Source of the DNA: a virus
Reading direction: 5' to 3' (one strand)
IMG/VR virus record: IMGVR_UViG_3300042521_003026
Coordinates: 1 to 60,979 of that record
DNA: 60,979 nucleotides
A program made the translations under genes and the position numbers. Positions 1-8,968 of the stretch are shown one piece after another; position 1 is the first letter of the stretch; each line of letters starts with the position of its first letter. The notes beneath the pieces are model-generated. The model worked only from the letters and a program-made list of their open reading frames with translations. It was not told the DNA's origin and did no database searches.

Positions 1-1676
1 CTAGATATTTGAATCGCACCAGTTTCATAATTTACAGAACCTATATTGTCATTTACTATAATTTTATTCGAGCCAAACGGTCTGTATGCAAATAGTTTTC
101 CATTACCATCGTCAGTTATAAATGTTTCAAAGCCGTTGAATATAAATCCAGAACTTTTTATCGTTCTTATATCATGTAGCACATCGCCCAAATCAAGCGA
201 AGATTGAAATGAAAAATTATATTGAACCGGTACATTAAATGGTGGCGTTACGGCATATTTCAAGTAGACTGAAGTGATATTACCTGTTATTGAGTCGTCG
301 GCTTGATCGATATATCTCAAAAGCGCACTGTATCTAAAGGTAGTGTCAAATCCGCTTAACTTGTCTGTCGCAAATTTATTTATCGACTCCCTAACGGAGT
401 TTTCTATTTGACCCGAAGATTTGCTATTTTTCCTACCTTCAAATCTAACCGTAGTTTCTATACCAATATTCATATACTCTGGATCTACCATTTCAACTTC
501 AATAGCGACCATATTTCTAGGTCTAATAATTGTATTGATAATAGATTCCTTTTCTATTGTATTAAAGGTCAATCCATTTTTTGGTTTTGCGGAAACAAAA
601 ACAACACCATACTTTGGTGGTGAATTATCTTCACCTCCCCATACTCTAACGTGTTCTATTTGCGGATAGTCTTTAATCAGTAAAGTCTCGTAATCCGATT
701 TTGTGACTGCTCTGGCTTGTGTATCATAATATAATGGTGCTTTAAATTTTACACTCTCTATAGTTTCTTTATCTGAACCATTTCTCAAAGACTCTAGTGT
801 GGTTATCGATATGTATTGTGGTGCAATCGTAACGCTATTTGGCGCAGTCAAGCTGGTAGTGGTAAACTTACTCAATCCGTGATATAATGGACCGTCAGTT
901 ACAAAATATGTTGCAGAGATTTGGTTGCCATCTACTAATTTTTTTCCTATAAAACCGTCACCAAAGTACAGTTCCAAAAACTCATTATCCGCTTCTTGTA
1001 GAAAGTAAACATTATCATCAGGACCAACTTCGGTTACATCTTTTGCTAATGTCCAAGTATCTCCCTGTGTCACGCCTGAGTTTTGTAATATAGTAACAAA
1101 AAGTTTTGTACTGTCTATATTAGCATTTGGCAAAATGAATCTTTGCGTTGAATTTAATTGATTATCTACAGTAAATTTGTGAGTTATTTTCTTGCCTTGA
1201 TAGATGTCTATGTCAGCGGAATATTGCTGTACGCCACCAACTAGAGTTGTTTTTGGAAGAACAACTCTGTCCATAGTATAAAGTTGTATTGGCTGATTGG
1301 ACGATCTGGAAGTAAATTCGTGATGCAATGGAACTATTATATACTCAGGAAATTGTGAAAAGACCGAACTGGGCAATTTAACTGTTACATTAAGTGTTGC
1401 ATAAGGTGCCCTAATACTAGTAGGAACATAACCCAAAGATTTAGCTCTTGAAATCACATTATTTCTCAATATGGCACTATCCAAAAACGATTCGTTAGCA
1501 ATCATATTTGAATAAAACGCATTATACCCTGTATTATACGCAAGAACATCTAATAGCAAATTTATGCCAGAACCTTCAAAATTATAGTCTTGAAACTCTG
1601 GTTGATTTCTTAAAAAATCTTTAAGATTTTGTTTAATCTGCTGAAAATCCAATTCAGTGAACTTTTTAATTGTCAT
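1..1676 (-). CDS. 6: Baseplate wedge protein gp6, partial (3' end outside window)
   Basis: At least 558 residues can be read from the ATG at 1676 without a stop, so the C-terminus lies beyond the window edge; T4 gp6 is about 660 residues. The opening (MTIKKFTELDFQQIKQNL), the early segment LLLDVLAYNTGYNAFY and the later YETLLIKDYPQIEHVRVWGG are typical of the gp6/BaseplateJ family that forms the ring joining baseplate wedges. The start codon immediately follows the gp25 stop, so the two are translated from one message. Recognised from memory of the family, not by search. Confidence 0.9.
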   Translation of the reverse strand, partial: MTIKKFTELDFQQIKQNLKDFLRNQPEFQDYNFEGSGINLLLDVLAYNTGYNAFYSNMIANESFLDSAILRNNVISRAKSLGYVPTSIRAPYATLNVTVKLPSSVFSQFPEYIIVPLHHEFTSRSSNQPIQLYTMDRVVLPKTTLVGGVQQYSADIDIYQGKKITHKFTVDNQLNSTQRFILPNANIDSTKLFVTILQNSGVTQGDTWTLAKDVTEVGPDDNVYFLQEADNEFLELYFGDGFIGKKLVDGNQISATYFVTDGPLYHGLSKFTTTSLTAPNSVTIAPQYISITTLESLRNGSDKETIESVKFKAPLYYDTQARAVTKSDYETLLIKDYPQIEHVRVWGGEDNSPPKYGVVFVSAKPKNGLTFNTIEKESIINTIIRPRNMVAIEVEMVDPEYMNIGIETTVRFEGRKNSKSSGQIENSVRESINKFATDKLSGFDTTFRYSALLRYIDQADDSITGNITSVYLKYAVTPPFNVPVQYNFSFQSSLDLGDVLHDIRTIKSSGFIFNGFETFITDDGNGKLFAYRPFGSNKIIVNDNIGSVNYETGAIQIS

Positions 1677-2084
1677 TTATCGGACCCTTTTTAGTGAAAA
1701 TGTAATTTGCTTTGATTCAGTTTCTCCAACTATGTAGAATTGAATTTGTAACACCAAAGTATTTTGACTTAATAGATTTTGCGAAGGTGGGTACATAACT
1801 TGTATAGATTGTATTCTAACTCTAGGCTCATAATCACGAATGGCCTCTTGAATTTTAGTTTTTATGATGTGCTCTGTTTGTGAATCGTACTGTTCAAACA
1901 ATTGAGAAATTACATTTCCACCGAAAGATGGATTATAAAACTTTTCATAAAAATTAGTCGATACAATTTGTCGAACGGCTCTTGCTATGGCCCTATCACC
2001 CCTGAGTGGTATTAAATCGCCCGTATCTGGATGTGGAGTGAAGGATAGATCTAAATCGCTATATCTTCTTTTTTCTAGAGCCAT
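1677..2084 (-). CDS. 25: Baseplate wedge protein gp25 (gpW/gp25 family)
   Basis: 135 residues, the usual length for T4 gp25. The N-terminal block (YSDLDLSFTPHP..GDL) followed by a helix with AIARAVRQIV is the gp25 signature, and the C-terminal IQFYIVGETES strand region also fits. In T4 this protein joins the sheath-initiating part of the wedge beside gp6, which is the next gene here. A perfect late promoter octamer lies 38 bases upstream. The Shine-Dalgarno is weak. Confidence 0.92.
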   Translation of the reverse strand: MALEKRRYSDLDLSFTPHPDTGDLIPLRGDRAIARAVRQIVSTNFYEKFYNPSFGGNVISQLFEQYDSQTEHIIKTKIQEAIRDYEPRVRIQSIQVMYPPSQNLLSQNTLVLQIQFYIVGETESKQITFSLKRVR

Positions 2085-2121
2085 AAACTATTGATGCCTA
2101 AACTAACAGTCTTATGGCTTT

Positions 2122-2129
2122 TATTTATA
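2122..2129 (-). promoter_or_regulatory. T4-type late promoter octamer TATAAATA
   Basis: Exact TATAAATA on the minus strand, 37 bases before the gp25 start. In T4 this octamer is read by the gp55 sigma factor with gp33 and the sliding clamp. It sits inside the last codons of the upstream membrane-protein gene. Confidence 0.75.
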
Positions 2130-2448
2130 CTAAGATCAAAAAATAGTATGACCAATGAAACATTACATAAACATAGAAAGAATTGACCGTAAAAAGTGAT
2201 GTAAATAAAAATTTACTGTTCAATATCGATTCTGTGTGATATGCATAAGACAATACAAATAGTGCTAATGATTTTATCAAGGATAATCCAAACATTGGAC
2301 CAAGATGATAGCACAGCCATTTAATTAAAGGATTACCTTCAATTTCTACAGAACCGTGATTTAATATACCAAAATATGTAAAATTCATGTCCAAAAATTG
2401 AACAATTAGTAGCGATACGATAAGTACTTTGTTTAATTTTTTAATCAT
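2125..2448 (-). CDS. Small membrane protein, DUF5658-like
   Basis: 107 residues if translation starts at the ATG at 2448, which overlaps the gp5 stop by eight bases (ATGATTAA); an upstream in-frame ATG at 2466 is possible. Three or four hydrophobic segments are visible. The pattern DMNFTYFG near the start and EGNPL about 25 residues later resembles the DUF5658 membrane family (D-x-x-T and N-P motifs). Function unknown. It sits between gp5 and gp25, so a virion or lysis-related role is possible but not shown. Confidence 0.6.
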   Translation of the reverse strand: MIKKLNKVLIVSLLIVQFLDMNFTYFGILNHGSVEIEGNPLIKWLCYHLGPMFGLSLIKSLALFVLSYAYHTESILNSKFLFTSLFTVNSFYVYVMFHWSYYFLILV

Positions 2449-5074
2449 GTCTAAATTTCCCATCATATACTAAAAATTCACGAGTGTTATCGGATATAAT
2501 AAATTGTTTTGGATAATCTTTGGCATATTTTGAAAATCTATAGTGATCTCTACCACCATTTGCATTACCAGCAAATCTAGGCCTTTCGATGACATTACCT
2601 TTTCTATGCTTCGGCGCAGTGACTTGCCATTGAGAAAAATCTCCTGGTGCATGATCGTAATAGATGAAAAACGTTTCCAATTCTCCCGTTGGCAATGCTT
2701 CATACATTACTATCGGTCCACTACCCGGCGGAACCAGAACGACCGGCTTGCCATCACTATCCGCCTTTGGTTTGTAGAGATAGTTGCTCTGACTCGGATC
2801 GTATGAACCATTAGAAAATCTAATTCTAAATCCAGGCTTGAAGTTGGAAGAGGTTTGTTCGGTAGTACTTTCAACTTCTGGTACGAATGGTGGTTCTGGA
2901 TTTTGTGTATACAAAGGACTGAAAGTTGGAAATAAATTGGCAACGCCAGAAACGTTCAATGAAGCCGTATTATTTGCTATAATCGGCGATTCAAATATGA
3001 TCGATGAAGCAGCTCTCATTGAAATATAACTCAAAGATTCAAATGCTATTGTATCTGCGATTATTTTAACTTTACCGTCAACCTTTAAGACGTAATCGCC
3101 ACCTACTTCTACTTCTTTATTATCTGCGATCTTTTGTGCATGACCACCTTCCATCTCTTGAAAGGTTGTGCCAGATTTAATAGATAAACCACCTGTACTT
3201 ATTGTAGTTGAACCGGATTCGATTGTCAATTCGGTTTCTGCTTTTATTTTTGTGGATTCATCGGAAGTTAAGTTTATATTTTTATTGCTTGCTATGTACG
3301 TATCGGCCACCGATATTGTGTACAGTTTATTCAAGCACTTATCGACCAGTGTACCATCAGGATGAATTTCTCTAAATGTGCCAGAACGATGATACCAATG
3401 CAATCTTTCTGCCTTTGGTGTATCATCTATTTCTATGTAATGTCCAGATTCGGATTGATATACGTGATTGTATGGCCATTTTGCAGCATAAGGCGTTGCA
3501 GGTTCTTCAAAAGGTTCGCCTTCGACTGGTAGTTGATCTTTTGTTTCGCCCTTTGTCTCTGTTTTTTGTGGATTAACAATCCTCGGTAAAGACGGACTTA
3601 ATTTCATTCCTTTTACTGGTTCATATGCGGCCGCCGAAAAGGAGGAAACATTTGAATTCTTTTTACCTACGATGGTATCTTCTATTTTTTGATTTCTGGC
3701 AAGTCTTGGTGTTACTGGTTCATTTAAATATGGCTCAAGTGGATATCTACTAGAAGAATACACGGGCGTGTTGTAGTTCGCCGAGGATTGTTCTTCTGTG
3801 GTGCTTGTTGCCGATGGTCTTAGTAATTCCGCATCAGCCTCATCATAAACGCCGTCATTGTTTACGTCATACGGAAAATTTTGTATATCAAATTCACGAT
3901 TTAAAACGCCAACAGCAGTTCCTTGTATAGGTAGTTTGTTTTCGTTCCTAAGTGGATCATCAGTTTCTCTTTCACTTTCAAGTTCTATAGGAATCAATTC
4001 TTCGTCATTTGCACCAAAATCTAATCCTAAAAATTCTGAGATTTTTTGTGCCGTACCTCTACCGAACCTTGATATCATCTCAGGAGGATTGTTTATCGGA
4101 ATCAACGCAGTTATGACAGAAGAAACATTACTTACAACATCACCATTAAACAATTGAGTGACTTCAAACGTTCCACCATTTTGTATATTCGATAAAATCA
4201 AATTAATAGGACTAGAAGGACCAAGTGTGGAAAAAGATTGCGACACTTCTGGTGGTATTATGTTATTAACATATGATGTTATTCTATTGGTCACTTCAGA
4301 TTGTAAGACATCTTTAAAATTCAGCAACAAATCCGGATTAGCTGACATTTGATTTAATACGACATTTAATCCGTCCGTTACATTTTTTCTGTTTGTGTCT
4401 GATAGATTTTTAGCGGAAGAAATTCCCATTCCGTTAATCAAGTTATCAAAGCTATTTGTAGTCAAATCTTGAGATAATAGTGATAGACCATTTGAAGGAT
4501 TTAAAAATGTTTGAGCCAAATTTAATGTAGATTGTGAATTAAACTTTGGCAATTGTTGAACTAGATTGTCTATTTTAGGTCTATCGTCTACCGGAACTTG
4601 ATAACGCACATCTGTTAAAAACTTATTGACCGAAATTTTGGATGCATCTTGCATACCTATTACGAAATTGGAACCAAAATCATACGAGCCACCAAACTCT
4701 GGGGGTCTAGGTACCTCACTATTGTTCAACTGTTCGGGTGTGGTAGGATCATTAAATCCTACGTCAGGCACAGAGGTCTGTGTCGGTATGCCAGGTATCA
4801 TACCTATCACACAAGGCATTTGGCATATTGTGGAATCCATGAAAAAGCCAAAAACCCAGTCACCTTCCCTGAGTCCTACGACATTGTTTCCGTGATCGAT
4901 TGGTAAGCAAACCTGAGCCCAAGGTAGAGTATCTGTCGGTATTTGACTTTTATCTTCGGTGTGTAGTCCAAAAATGCGTACACGAACACGGCCTAGCATT
5001 AGAGGGTCCATTCGATCCTCTACTACGCCTTTCCACCACACGAAACCGTCTAAGCCTTCAAAGTTTTTTAACAT
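2441..5074 (-). CDS. 5: Baseplate hub/needle protein gp5-like, without the lysozyme domain
   Basis: 877 residues. Residues 10-95 form the N-terminal OB domain of T4 gp5 (GVVEDRMDPLMLGRVRVRIFG is almost identical to T4). Around residues 535-720 comes the C-terminal part: QSESGHYIEIDDTP, then HPDGT and repeated short strands of the trimeric beta-helix needle. The lysozyme domain that T4 carries between them is missing. In its place are about 430 residues of low-complexity and helical sequence. An EF-hand/dockerin-like loop (DVNNDGVYDEAD) is at residues 403-414. A further C-terminal region of about 130 residues follows the helix and has no T4 counterpart. The protein would form the membrane-puncturing spike. 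Confidence 0.93.
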   Translation of the reverse strand: MLKNFEGLDGFVWWKGVVEDRMDPLMLGRVRVRIFGLHTEDKSQIPTDTLPWAQVCLPIDHGNNVVGLREGDWVFGFFMDSTICQMPCVIGMIPGIPTQTSVPDVGFNDPTTPEQLNNSEVPRPPEFGGSYDFGSNFVIGMQDASKISVNKFLTDVRYQVPVDDRPKIDNLVQQLPKFNSQSTLNLAQTFLNPSNGLSLLSQDLTTNSFDNLINGMGISSAKNLSDTNRKNVTDGLNVVLNQMSANPDLLLNFKDVLQSEVTNRITSYVNNIIPPEVSQSFSTLGPSSPINLILSNIQNGGTFEVTQLFNGDVVSNVSSVITALIPINNPPEMISRFGRGTAQKISEFLGLDFGANDEELIPIELESERETDDPLRNENKLPIQGTAVGVLNREFDIQNFPYDVNNDGVYDEADAELLRPSATSTTEEQSSANYNTPVYSSSRYPLEPYLNEPVTPRLARNQKIEDTIVGKKNSNVSSFSAAAYEPVKGMKLSPSLPRIVNPQKTETKGETKDQLPVEGEPFEEPATPYAAKWPYNHVYQSESGHYIEIDDTPKAERLHWYHRSGTFREIHPDGTLVDKCLNKLYTISVADTYIASNKNINLTSDESTKIKAETELTIESGSTTISTGGLSIKSGTTFQEMEGGHAQKIADNKEVEVGGDYVLKVDGKVKIIADTIAFESLSYISMRAASSIIFESPIIANNTASLNVSGVANLFPTFSPLYTQNPEPPFVPEVESTTEQTSSNFKPGFRIRFSNGSYDPSQSNYLYKPKADSDGKPVVLVPPGSGPIVMYEALPTGELETFFIYYDHAPGDFSQWQVTAPKHRKGNVIERPRFAGNANGGRDHYRFSKYAKDYPKQFIISDNTREFLVYDGKFRHD

Positions 5075-5101
5075 AGTGCGTTTATGAAAAATGATCTCTA
5101 G

Positions 5102-5329
5102 TTATGTATCTTTCAAACATTTATCATCTAGCGACTTTTTGGCTAAAGAGACCATTTTTATGTAATCCATCACTATTAAAAAGTCTTCTACGATTTCATC
5201 TTCAATTCTGTACATCTCCTCAATACTTAGATCACTTTTCATATTAAAATTCATAGAATCTCTGAATAATCTAATCAGAGACTTTCTTGCAGTATGATGG
5301 AGATATCGATCATTTATTGGTCTAGTCAT
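5102..5329 (-). CDS. Hypothetical protein, 75 aa
   Basis: Unrecognised. Basic N-terminus (MTRPINDRYLHHTARKSLIR) followed by an acidic helical stretch. It starts one base after the stop of the 217-residue gene upstream and ends just before gp5, so it is probably co-transcribed with them. Confidence 0.6.
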   Translation of the reverse strand: MTRPINDRYLHHTARKSLIRLFRDSMNFNMKSDLSIEEMYRIEDEIVEDFLIVMDYIKMVSLAKKSLDDKCLKDT

Positions 5330-5330
5330 T

Positions 5331-5984
5331 TTAAGTCCAAAGAAAAAATCTGATATTAATCAGACGATGTAACATTTCTTGATCTTCTTTATCCCAATAT
5401 TGTTCCAATTCAAACGAGTTTTGCCGAAGTTCCTTTCTCAACTCTTTTTCACTTTCAGTAAGTTCATCTTCCATTGTGAGGAATTTAGAACCTTCGATTT
5501 CTACAAACTTGTACCATTTTCTGCCGTCATTCTTTACCTGTTCCATTAATTCTTCAATCTGAATTAGATTTATATCTACTCTGCCAGGCCTAGCATCTTT
5601 CCACCAAAGATAAAGCTCTCTAACTTCTTTGGCGAAATTTCTGTGACCTTCATTTAAATCTTCACCATCTCTCGACAGTTCCGGACTCATATTTAACCAA
5701 AGTTCTAGATATGATAATCCGAGTTCTCGATTAGATAATCCCTTATAACTAATCTTTTTAAATGTTCGGTGTCCTATTTCCATTTTAGCCAATTCGTTCT
5801 CGACAAAATGTGTCAATACTGCAAAATTGGCATACAATAACATCTCACGGGAGTCTGAAAACCCAGGTTTAGTTCCTAAGTGTATTATGTGGTACTTGTC
5901 GTATGTTCTGTGTGCAATCCACGATTTTATTCGGTAAAACTTATGAACAATATCATTCACGATTAGTTTTTGTATCGTTTTCAT
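5331..5984 (-). CDS. Hypothetical protein, about 217 aa
   Basis: Start placed at the ATG at 5984 (MKTIQKLIVND); the frame stays open to a GTG at 6008. Soluble, charged and helical, with many Trp/Tyr residues (LYLWWKDARPGR, ELEQYWDKEDQEML). The block HIIHLGTKPGFSDSRE looks like a conserved phage sequence, but I cannot assign a family. It heads the short run into gp5. Confidence 0.65.
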   Translation of the reverse strand: MKTIQKLIVNDIVHKFYRIKSWIAHRTYDKYHIIHLGTKPGFSDSREMLLYANFAVLTHFVENELAKMEIGHRTFKKISYKGLSNRELGLSYLELWLNMSPELSRDGEDLNEGHRNFAKEVRELYLWWKDARPGRVDINLIQIEELMEQVKNDGRKWYKFVEIEGSKFLTMEDELTESEKELRKELRQNSFELEQYWDKEDQEMLHRLINIRFFLWT

Positions 5985-6008
5985 AATATGATACCAAAAT
6001 ATATACAC

Positions 6009-6320
6009 TTATTCTTTGTTGTTTTGTTCGTGTAATTGTTTAAGTGTCTCGCCGAGAAATACACACTCCATATAAGATTCTGAACAAGGTCTCCATTTTT
6101 GTACTTTCTTGTACTCTATTTTATTTTGTTTTGCATCTACCCAAAACGGCTCATCTTCATCTATGTCCAGATATGCAAGCACACTATCATTTTCTTGTTC
6201 AACCCATACTAACATATTCAAAGAAGGTCTAACCTTGTGCATAAAATTCCAATCATTGAAATTTATGTAGGCCAGTTCAAACTCAAAATCAAAATCAACC
6301 ACATCATCAAAGTATATCAT
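6009..6320 (-). CDS. Hypothetical acidic protein, 103 aa
   Basis: Begins with an acidic/aromatic stretch (MIYFDDVVDFDFEFELAYINF). The ATG overlaps the stop of the upstream 59-residue gene as ATGA, so translation is probably coupled. No family recognised. Confidence 0.65.
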   Translation of the reverse strand: MIYFDDVVDFDFEFELAYINFNDWNFMHKVRPSLNMLVWVEQENDSVLAYLDIDEDEPFWVDAKQNKIEYKKVQKWRPCSESYMECVFLGETLKQLHEQNNKE

Positions 6321-6496
6321 TGTAATAATTCCTCTACAAGTTTTTTATAAACGTCATATGCCTCTAGCAATTCTGAGAGCATCGGTGTTATTTCTTCTTC
6401 CTTTAATTCATAAAAACCGCCTAATAGGATGTCTTCAACATCCTTTATAAGATCTTTAAGAATTTCTAACTTTTCTATGGCGATGTCAATTTCCAT
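6317..6496 (-). CDS. Small hypothetical protein, 59 aa
   Basis: A 59-residue reading frame from the ATG at 6496. It is helical and acidic (starts MEIDIAIEKLEILKDL, ends KKLVEELLQ). The stop overlaps the next ATG as ATGA at 6317-6320, the usual coupling arrangement in this genome, which supports it being a real gene. It may form a coiled coil. Confidence 0.65.
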   Translation of the reverse strand: MEIDIAIEKLEILKDLIKDVEDILLGGFYELKEEEITPMLSELLEAYDVYKKLVEELLQ

Positions 6497-6499
6497 TTT

Positions 6500-6757
6500 T
6501 TAGTCTTCATATAAAAATGGTTCGATTCTTTTTAGTTTTTCTTGTAGCGTTTTCAGTCTTGCTTGTAGCTTCCATCTTTTTGTGGGATTTTTTCTTACTT
6601 GAAGTCTACCAAAAACATTCATATATTTTTGTTGATATTTCTGATATGATTTAAGTGCTTCAGGATTCAACTTTCTAGTAACCGAAGTCTGGTTCGGTTC
6701 CGCTGTGCTCAATTCTTGATTGCTCTCCTCTTCCTTTAACGATAATGTTTCTGTCAT
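6500..6757 (-). CDS. Hypothetical basic protein, 85 aa
   Basis: The start at 6757 (MTETLSLKEEE) is chosen because AAGGAG lies about nine bases upstream. Acidic N-terminus, then a Lys/Gln/Arg-rich helical C-terminal half (YQKYQQKYMNVFGRLQVRK). It overlaps the 3' end of the uracil-DNA glycosylase gene by 83 bases, a long overlap. Function unknown. Confidence 0.6.
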   Translation of the reverse strand: MTETLSLKEEESNQELSTAEPNQTSVTRKLNPEALKSYQKYQQKYMNVFGRLQVRKNPTKRWKLQARLKTLQEKLKRIEPFLYED

Positions 6758-7421
6758 TTTTTTCTCCTTCAACTTTAACGGGATTCCAATCTATAATATC
6801 TATTTTATGCTTTTTTAGAAACTCATTGCAAGCAGAAAAATGCTTACAATTAAAAAAACCTCTGTGTGCTGAAAGTGGCGATGGATGTGCAGCTTTCAGT
6901 ATCAGATGCTTTCTCTTATCTATGAATGCAGAACATTTGGCAGATTTCTGGCCCCACAACATAAAAACCACATTTGGCAAAGAATCCGAAATGTGCTTTA
7001 TAACTCTTTCGGTAAAAATCTCCCACCCCAATCCATAATGAGAACCTGGCCTTCCGCTTTCTACTGTTAAAACTCTATTCAGCAAAAATACACCCTGATC
7101 AATCCAATTTGACAGTCTACCTTGAATTTGGATATCTCCGATGTCTGACTGTATTTCCTTAAATATATTGTTCAGAGAAGCGGGTACAGTCTCTTCCGTA
7201 GACTCGAATGCAACGCCAGTAGCAGCACCATTGTGATAAGGATCTTGTCCTATTATAACCACTTTGATTTTGGCTAGTGGTACACTCGCAAAAATTTTAA
7301 ACGTATTTTCTGGATCTGGATATACTAGTACCCTTTTTCTCTCATTGGTCACACGTAATGCCAAATCCTGAAAATATTGTTCGTGCGATTGTAGTGTTAA
7401 AAATTCTCTCCACTCTTGCAT
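6675..7421 (-). CDS. ung: Uracil-DNA glycosylase (family 1)
   Basis: Removes uracil from DNA. Motif A is GQDPYHNG with the catalytic Asp at residue 60. The motif B region is HPSPLSAHRGFF with the catalytic His at residue 179, followed by the final block CNEFLKKHKIDIIDWNP. The family normally ends near that WNP (about residue 213). This protein continues about 35 more polar residues, rich in Glu, Arg and Gly, in the part that overlaps the next gene. A phage Ung could repair deaminated cytosine or destroy uracil-containing DNA. The 3' overlap suggests that the tail arose by loss of the original stop. Confidence 0.97.
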   Translation of the reverse strand: MQEWREFLTLQSHEQYFQDLALRVTNERKRVLVYPDPENTFKIFASVPLAKIKVVIIGQDPYHNGAATGVAFESTEETVPASLNNIFKEIQSDIGDIQIQGRLSNWIDQGVFLLNRVLTVESGRPGSHYGLGWEIFTERVIKHISDSLPNVVFMLWGQKSAKCSAFIDKRKHLILKAAHPSPLSAHRGFFNCKHFSACNEFLKKHKIDIIDWNPVKVEGEKNDRNIIVKGRGEQSRIEHSGTEPDFGY

Positions 7422-7594
7422 AAATTATTCAATTGCTCCTGTAAACGTTTCTTCTTGAGATACAGCTCTTCAAGTTCTCTGAAAAGATTTATGCAACCTA
7501 TACCAACACACGAATGTATTGTTCTGTATACATACTGAATTTGGCATTCGGTCTTTTCAATTTCTTCTCTAATTTCTTTAATCAAGGTCGTCAT
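7397..7594 (-). CDS. Hypothetical coiled-coil protein, 65 aa
   Basis: Start at the ATG at 7594 (MTTLIKEIREEIEKTECQ), with a GGGA sequence about ten bases upstream; the frame is open to 7636. Largely one amphipathic helix (LFRELEELYLKKKRLQEQLNNL). It overlaps the ung start by 25 bases and the upstream gene by 17. No family recognised. Confidence 0.55.
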   Translation of the reverse strand: MTTLIKEIREEIEKTECQIQYVYRTIHSCVGIGCINLFRELEELYLKKKRLQEQLNNLCKSGENF

Positions 7595-7886
7595 TTTCTG
7601 TATTCCCATTTTGTAAATTTTCGCAACGCAAAACATAGTCTTCTGTAACTAATTCACAAAATTGCTTTTCGCTAATATTATTTAAGTCTGATCCTTTTAA
7701 CTTTAAAATTTTCAACGTCTTTGTAATTGATAATATCATAGTTGAATAGACAGTGCAATTACTTGCAAAAATTTTATTTGCCACTTCCAAATCAGATAAG
7801 GTTGATGATTTTACACTTCTTGCGGTGCCAAATCCTATAACCCAAAATATCAAAGCAAATACAATATCCACAAAAGTCAAATTCAT
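7578..7886 (-). CDS. Hypothetical membrane-anchored protein, 102 aa
   Basis: One N-terminal hydrophobic segment (VDIVFALIFWVIGFGTA) followed by a soluble polar domain. AGGA lies seven bases before the ATG. No family recognised. In this position it could sit in the inner membrane with its C-terminus on one side. Confidence 0.65.
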   Translation of the reverse strand: MNLTFVDIVFALIFWVIGFGTARSVKSSTLSDLEVANKIFASNCTVYSTMILSITKTLKILKLKGSDLNNISEKQFCELVTEDYVLRCENLQNGNTENDDLD

Positions 7887-7900
7887 TATTTTTCCTATGT

Positions 7901-8182
7901 TTAACGTTTTTGATTATAACCGGATGAAAAACTACTTGATGCGTATGCTTCTTTTCTCGCATATTGAATTAATTCATTAACTCTAATTTCCAAATTTGTA
8001 TATCTTTCTCGTCTATACTTTCGACTCTCTTCTTCAATCTTCTGTCTCGAAATGCAAGTGTACTTTTGGTGTAAAATTACGGACACTTCATAACTAGTGT
8101 ATACAGAATGTCTTGCCAGATCATAAAACTCGTGGATTAATTCTTCTTGTTTTATTAGAAGGTGACTTGTAATTTGAGTCAT
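7901..8182 (-). CDS. Hypothetical protein, 93 aa
   Basis: Start at 8182 (MTQITSHLLIKQEELIHEF) with AAGGTGG upstream; it overlaps the upstream stop as ATGA. Helical and rich in Tyr/Arg (SRKYRRERYTNLEIRVNELIQY). Unrecognised. Confidence 0.65.
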   Translation of the reverse strand: MTQITSHLLIKQEELIHEFYDLARHSVYTSYEVSVILHQKYTCISRQKIEEESRKYRRERYTNLEIRVNELIQYARKEAYASSSFSSGYNQKR

Positions 8183-8778
8183 ATTATCCACCTTAAAAAT
8201 AATTTTTTAGAATCTGGTCTATTCATTATATAATCGCAAGTTTCGGCTATAATGTCAAGACCGTTTGTTATGAAGTCGGCCTCAGCTTCAGAATATTTTT
8301 TAATGTGCTGTAAATACAATTCTTTATAGTGCATTGCATTGTAATAAGATAACAACCAATCGTGTTGTTGATATCTGTCGATCTTTAATGAATTCATTTT
8401 AAGACCGAAAACATTAAATAAATTTTTGCCTATTGATTTTGTCAATCTAGTATCAAATGAATTTTGATTGTATTCTGAAATGAAATGTCCTATTTTAAAT
8501 TTGTGATTCTTGTGTATAGAAGATGTAAACTTATATGTTATGGGTGCATACAAATTGCCGCCCAATGAAGATACCAAACCCTTTTCTGATAAGAATTTCC
8601 ACTTCTTATAAGAATATTCATTTATACCTTTTTTATTTTCATCTCTCCAAAAATCTACATCTTCACTCTGTGGACAAATTTCTTTGTTGAAAATATCGGT
8701 AAACTTGTCGATATTCTCTTCGTATTCTAGAAATTTGGCATAGTCCTCAAAGCGAACTAAAGTGACTTCAGTTGTCAT
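8179..8778 (-). CDS. Hypothetical protein, 199 aa
   Basis: Good ribosome site (GAGGGA) before the ATG at 8778. Soluble, aromatic-rich, with an acidic N-terminal helix and a C-terminal helical part (SEAEADFITNGLDIIAETCDY). No family recognised. It is coupled to the downstream gene by an ATGA overlap. Confidence 0.7.
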   Translation of the reverse strand: MTTEVTLVRFEDYAKFLEYEENIDKFTDIFNKEICPQSEDVDFWRDENKKGINEYSYKKWKFLSEKGLVSSLGGNLYAPITYKFTSSIHKNHKFKIGHFISEYNQNSFDTRLTKSIGKNLFNVFGLKMNSLKIDRYQQHDWLLSYYNAMHYKELYLQHIKKYSEAEADFITNGLDIIAETCDYIMNRPDSKKLFLRWII

Positions 8779-8911
8779 TTATTTCCCTCTGAGATATTTG
8801 TGTTCTATTTCCTTTTTTCTTTTTCCTTTTGTTTGCATGTACAAACACAGAAAGAAATTTGAAGTCAATAAAATGTCTAGTCTTTGTTCTTTTTTTATTT
8901 TTGTTTGCCAT
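8768..8911 (-). CDS. Small very basic protein, 47 aa
   Basis: From the ATG at 8911 (MANKNKKRTKTRHFIDFK) with an AGAGGAAA ribosome site. It contains a run of lysines (NKRKKKKGNR) and could bind nucleic acid. It overlaps the next gene start by 11 bases. Function unknown. Confidence 0.55.
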   Translation of the reverse strand: MANKNKKRTKTRHFIDFKFLSVFVHANKRKKKKGNRTQISQREINDN

Positions 8912-8968
8912 ATTGTTTCCTCTATTTTTTATATTATAACAAAAGGACCACAACATAGCGAATATTTA

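Noticed and set aside
4626-4906. Antisense frames inside gp5
   Set aside because: Several overlapping frames opposite a well-conserved gene, none with a ribosome site.
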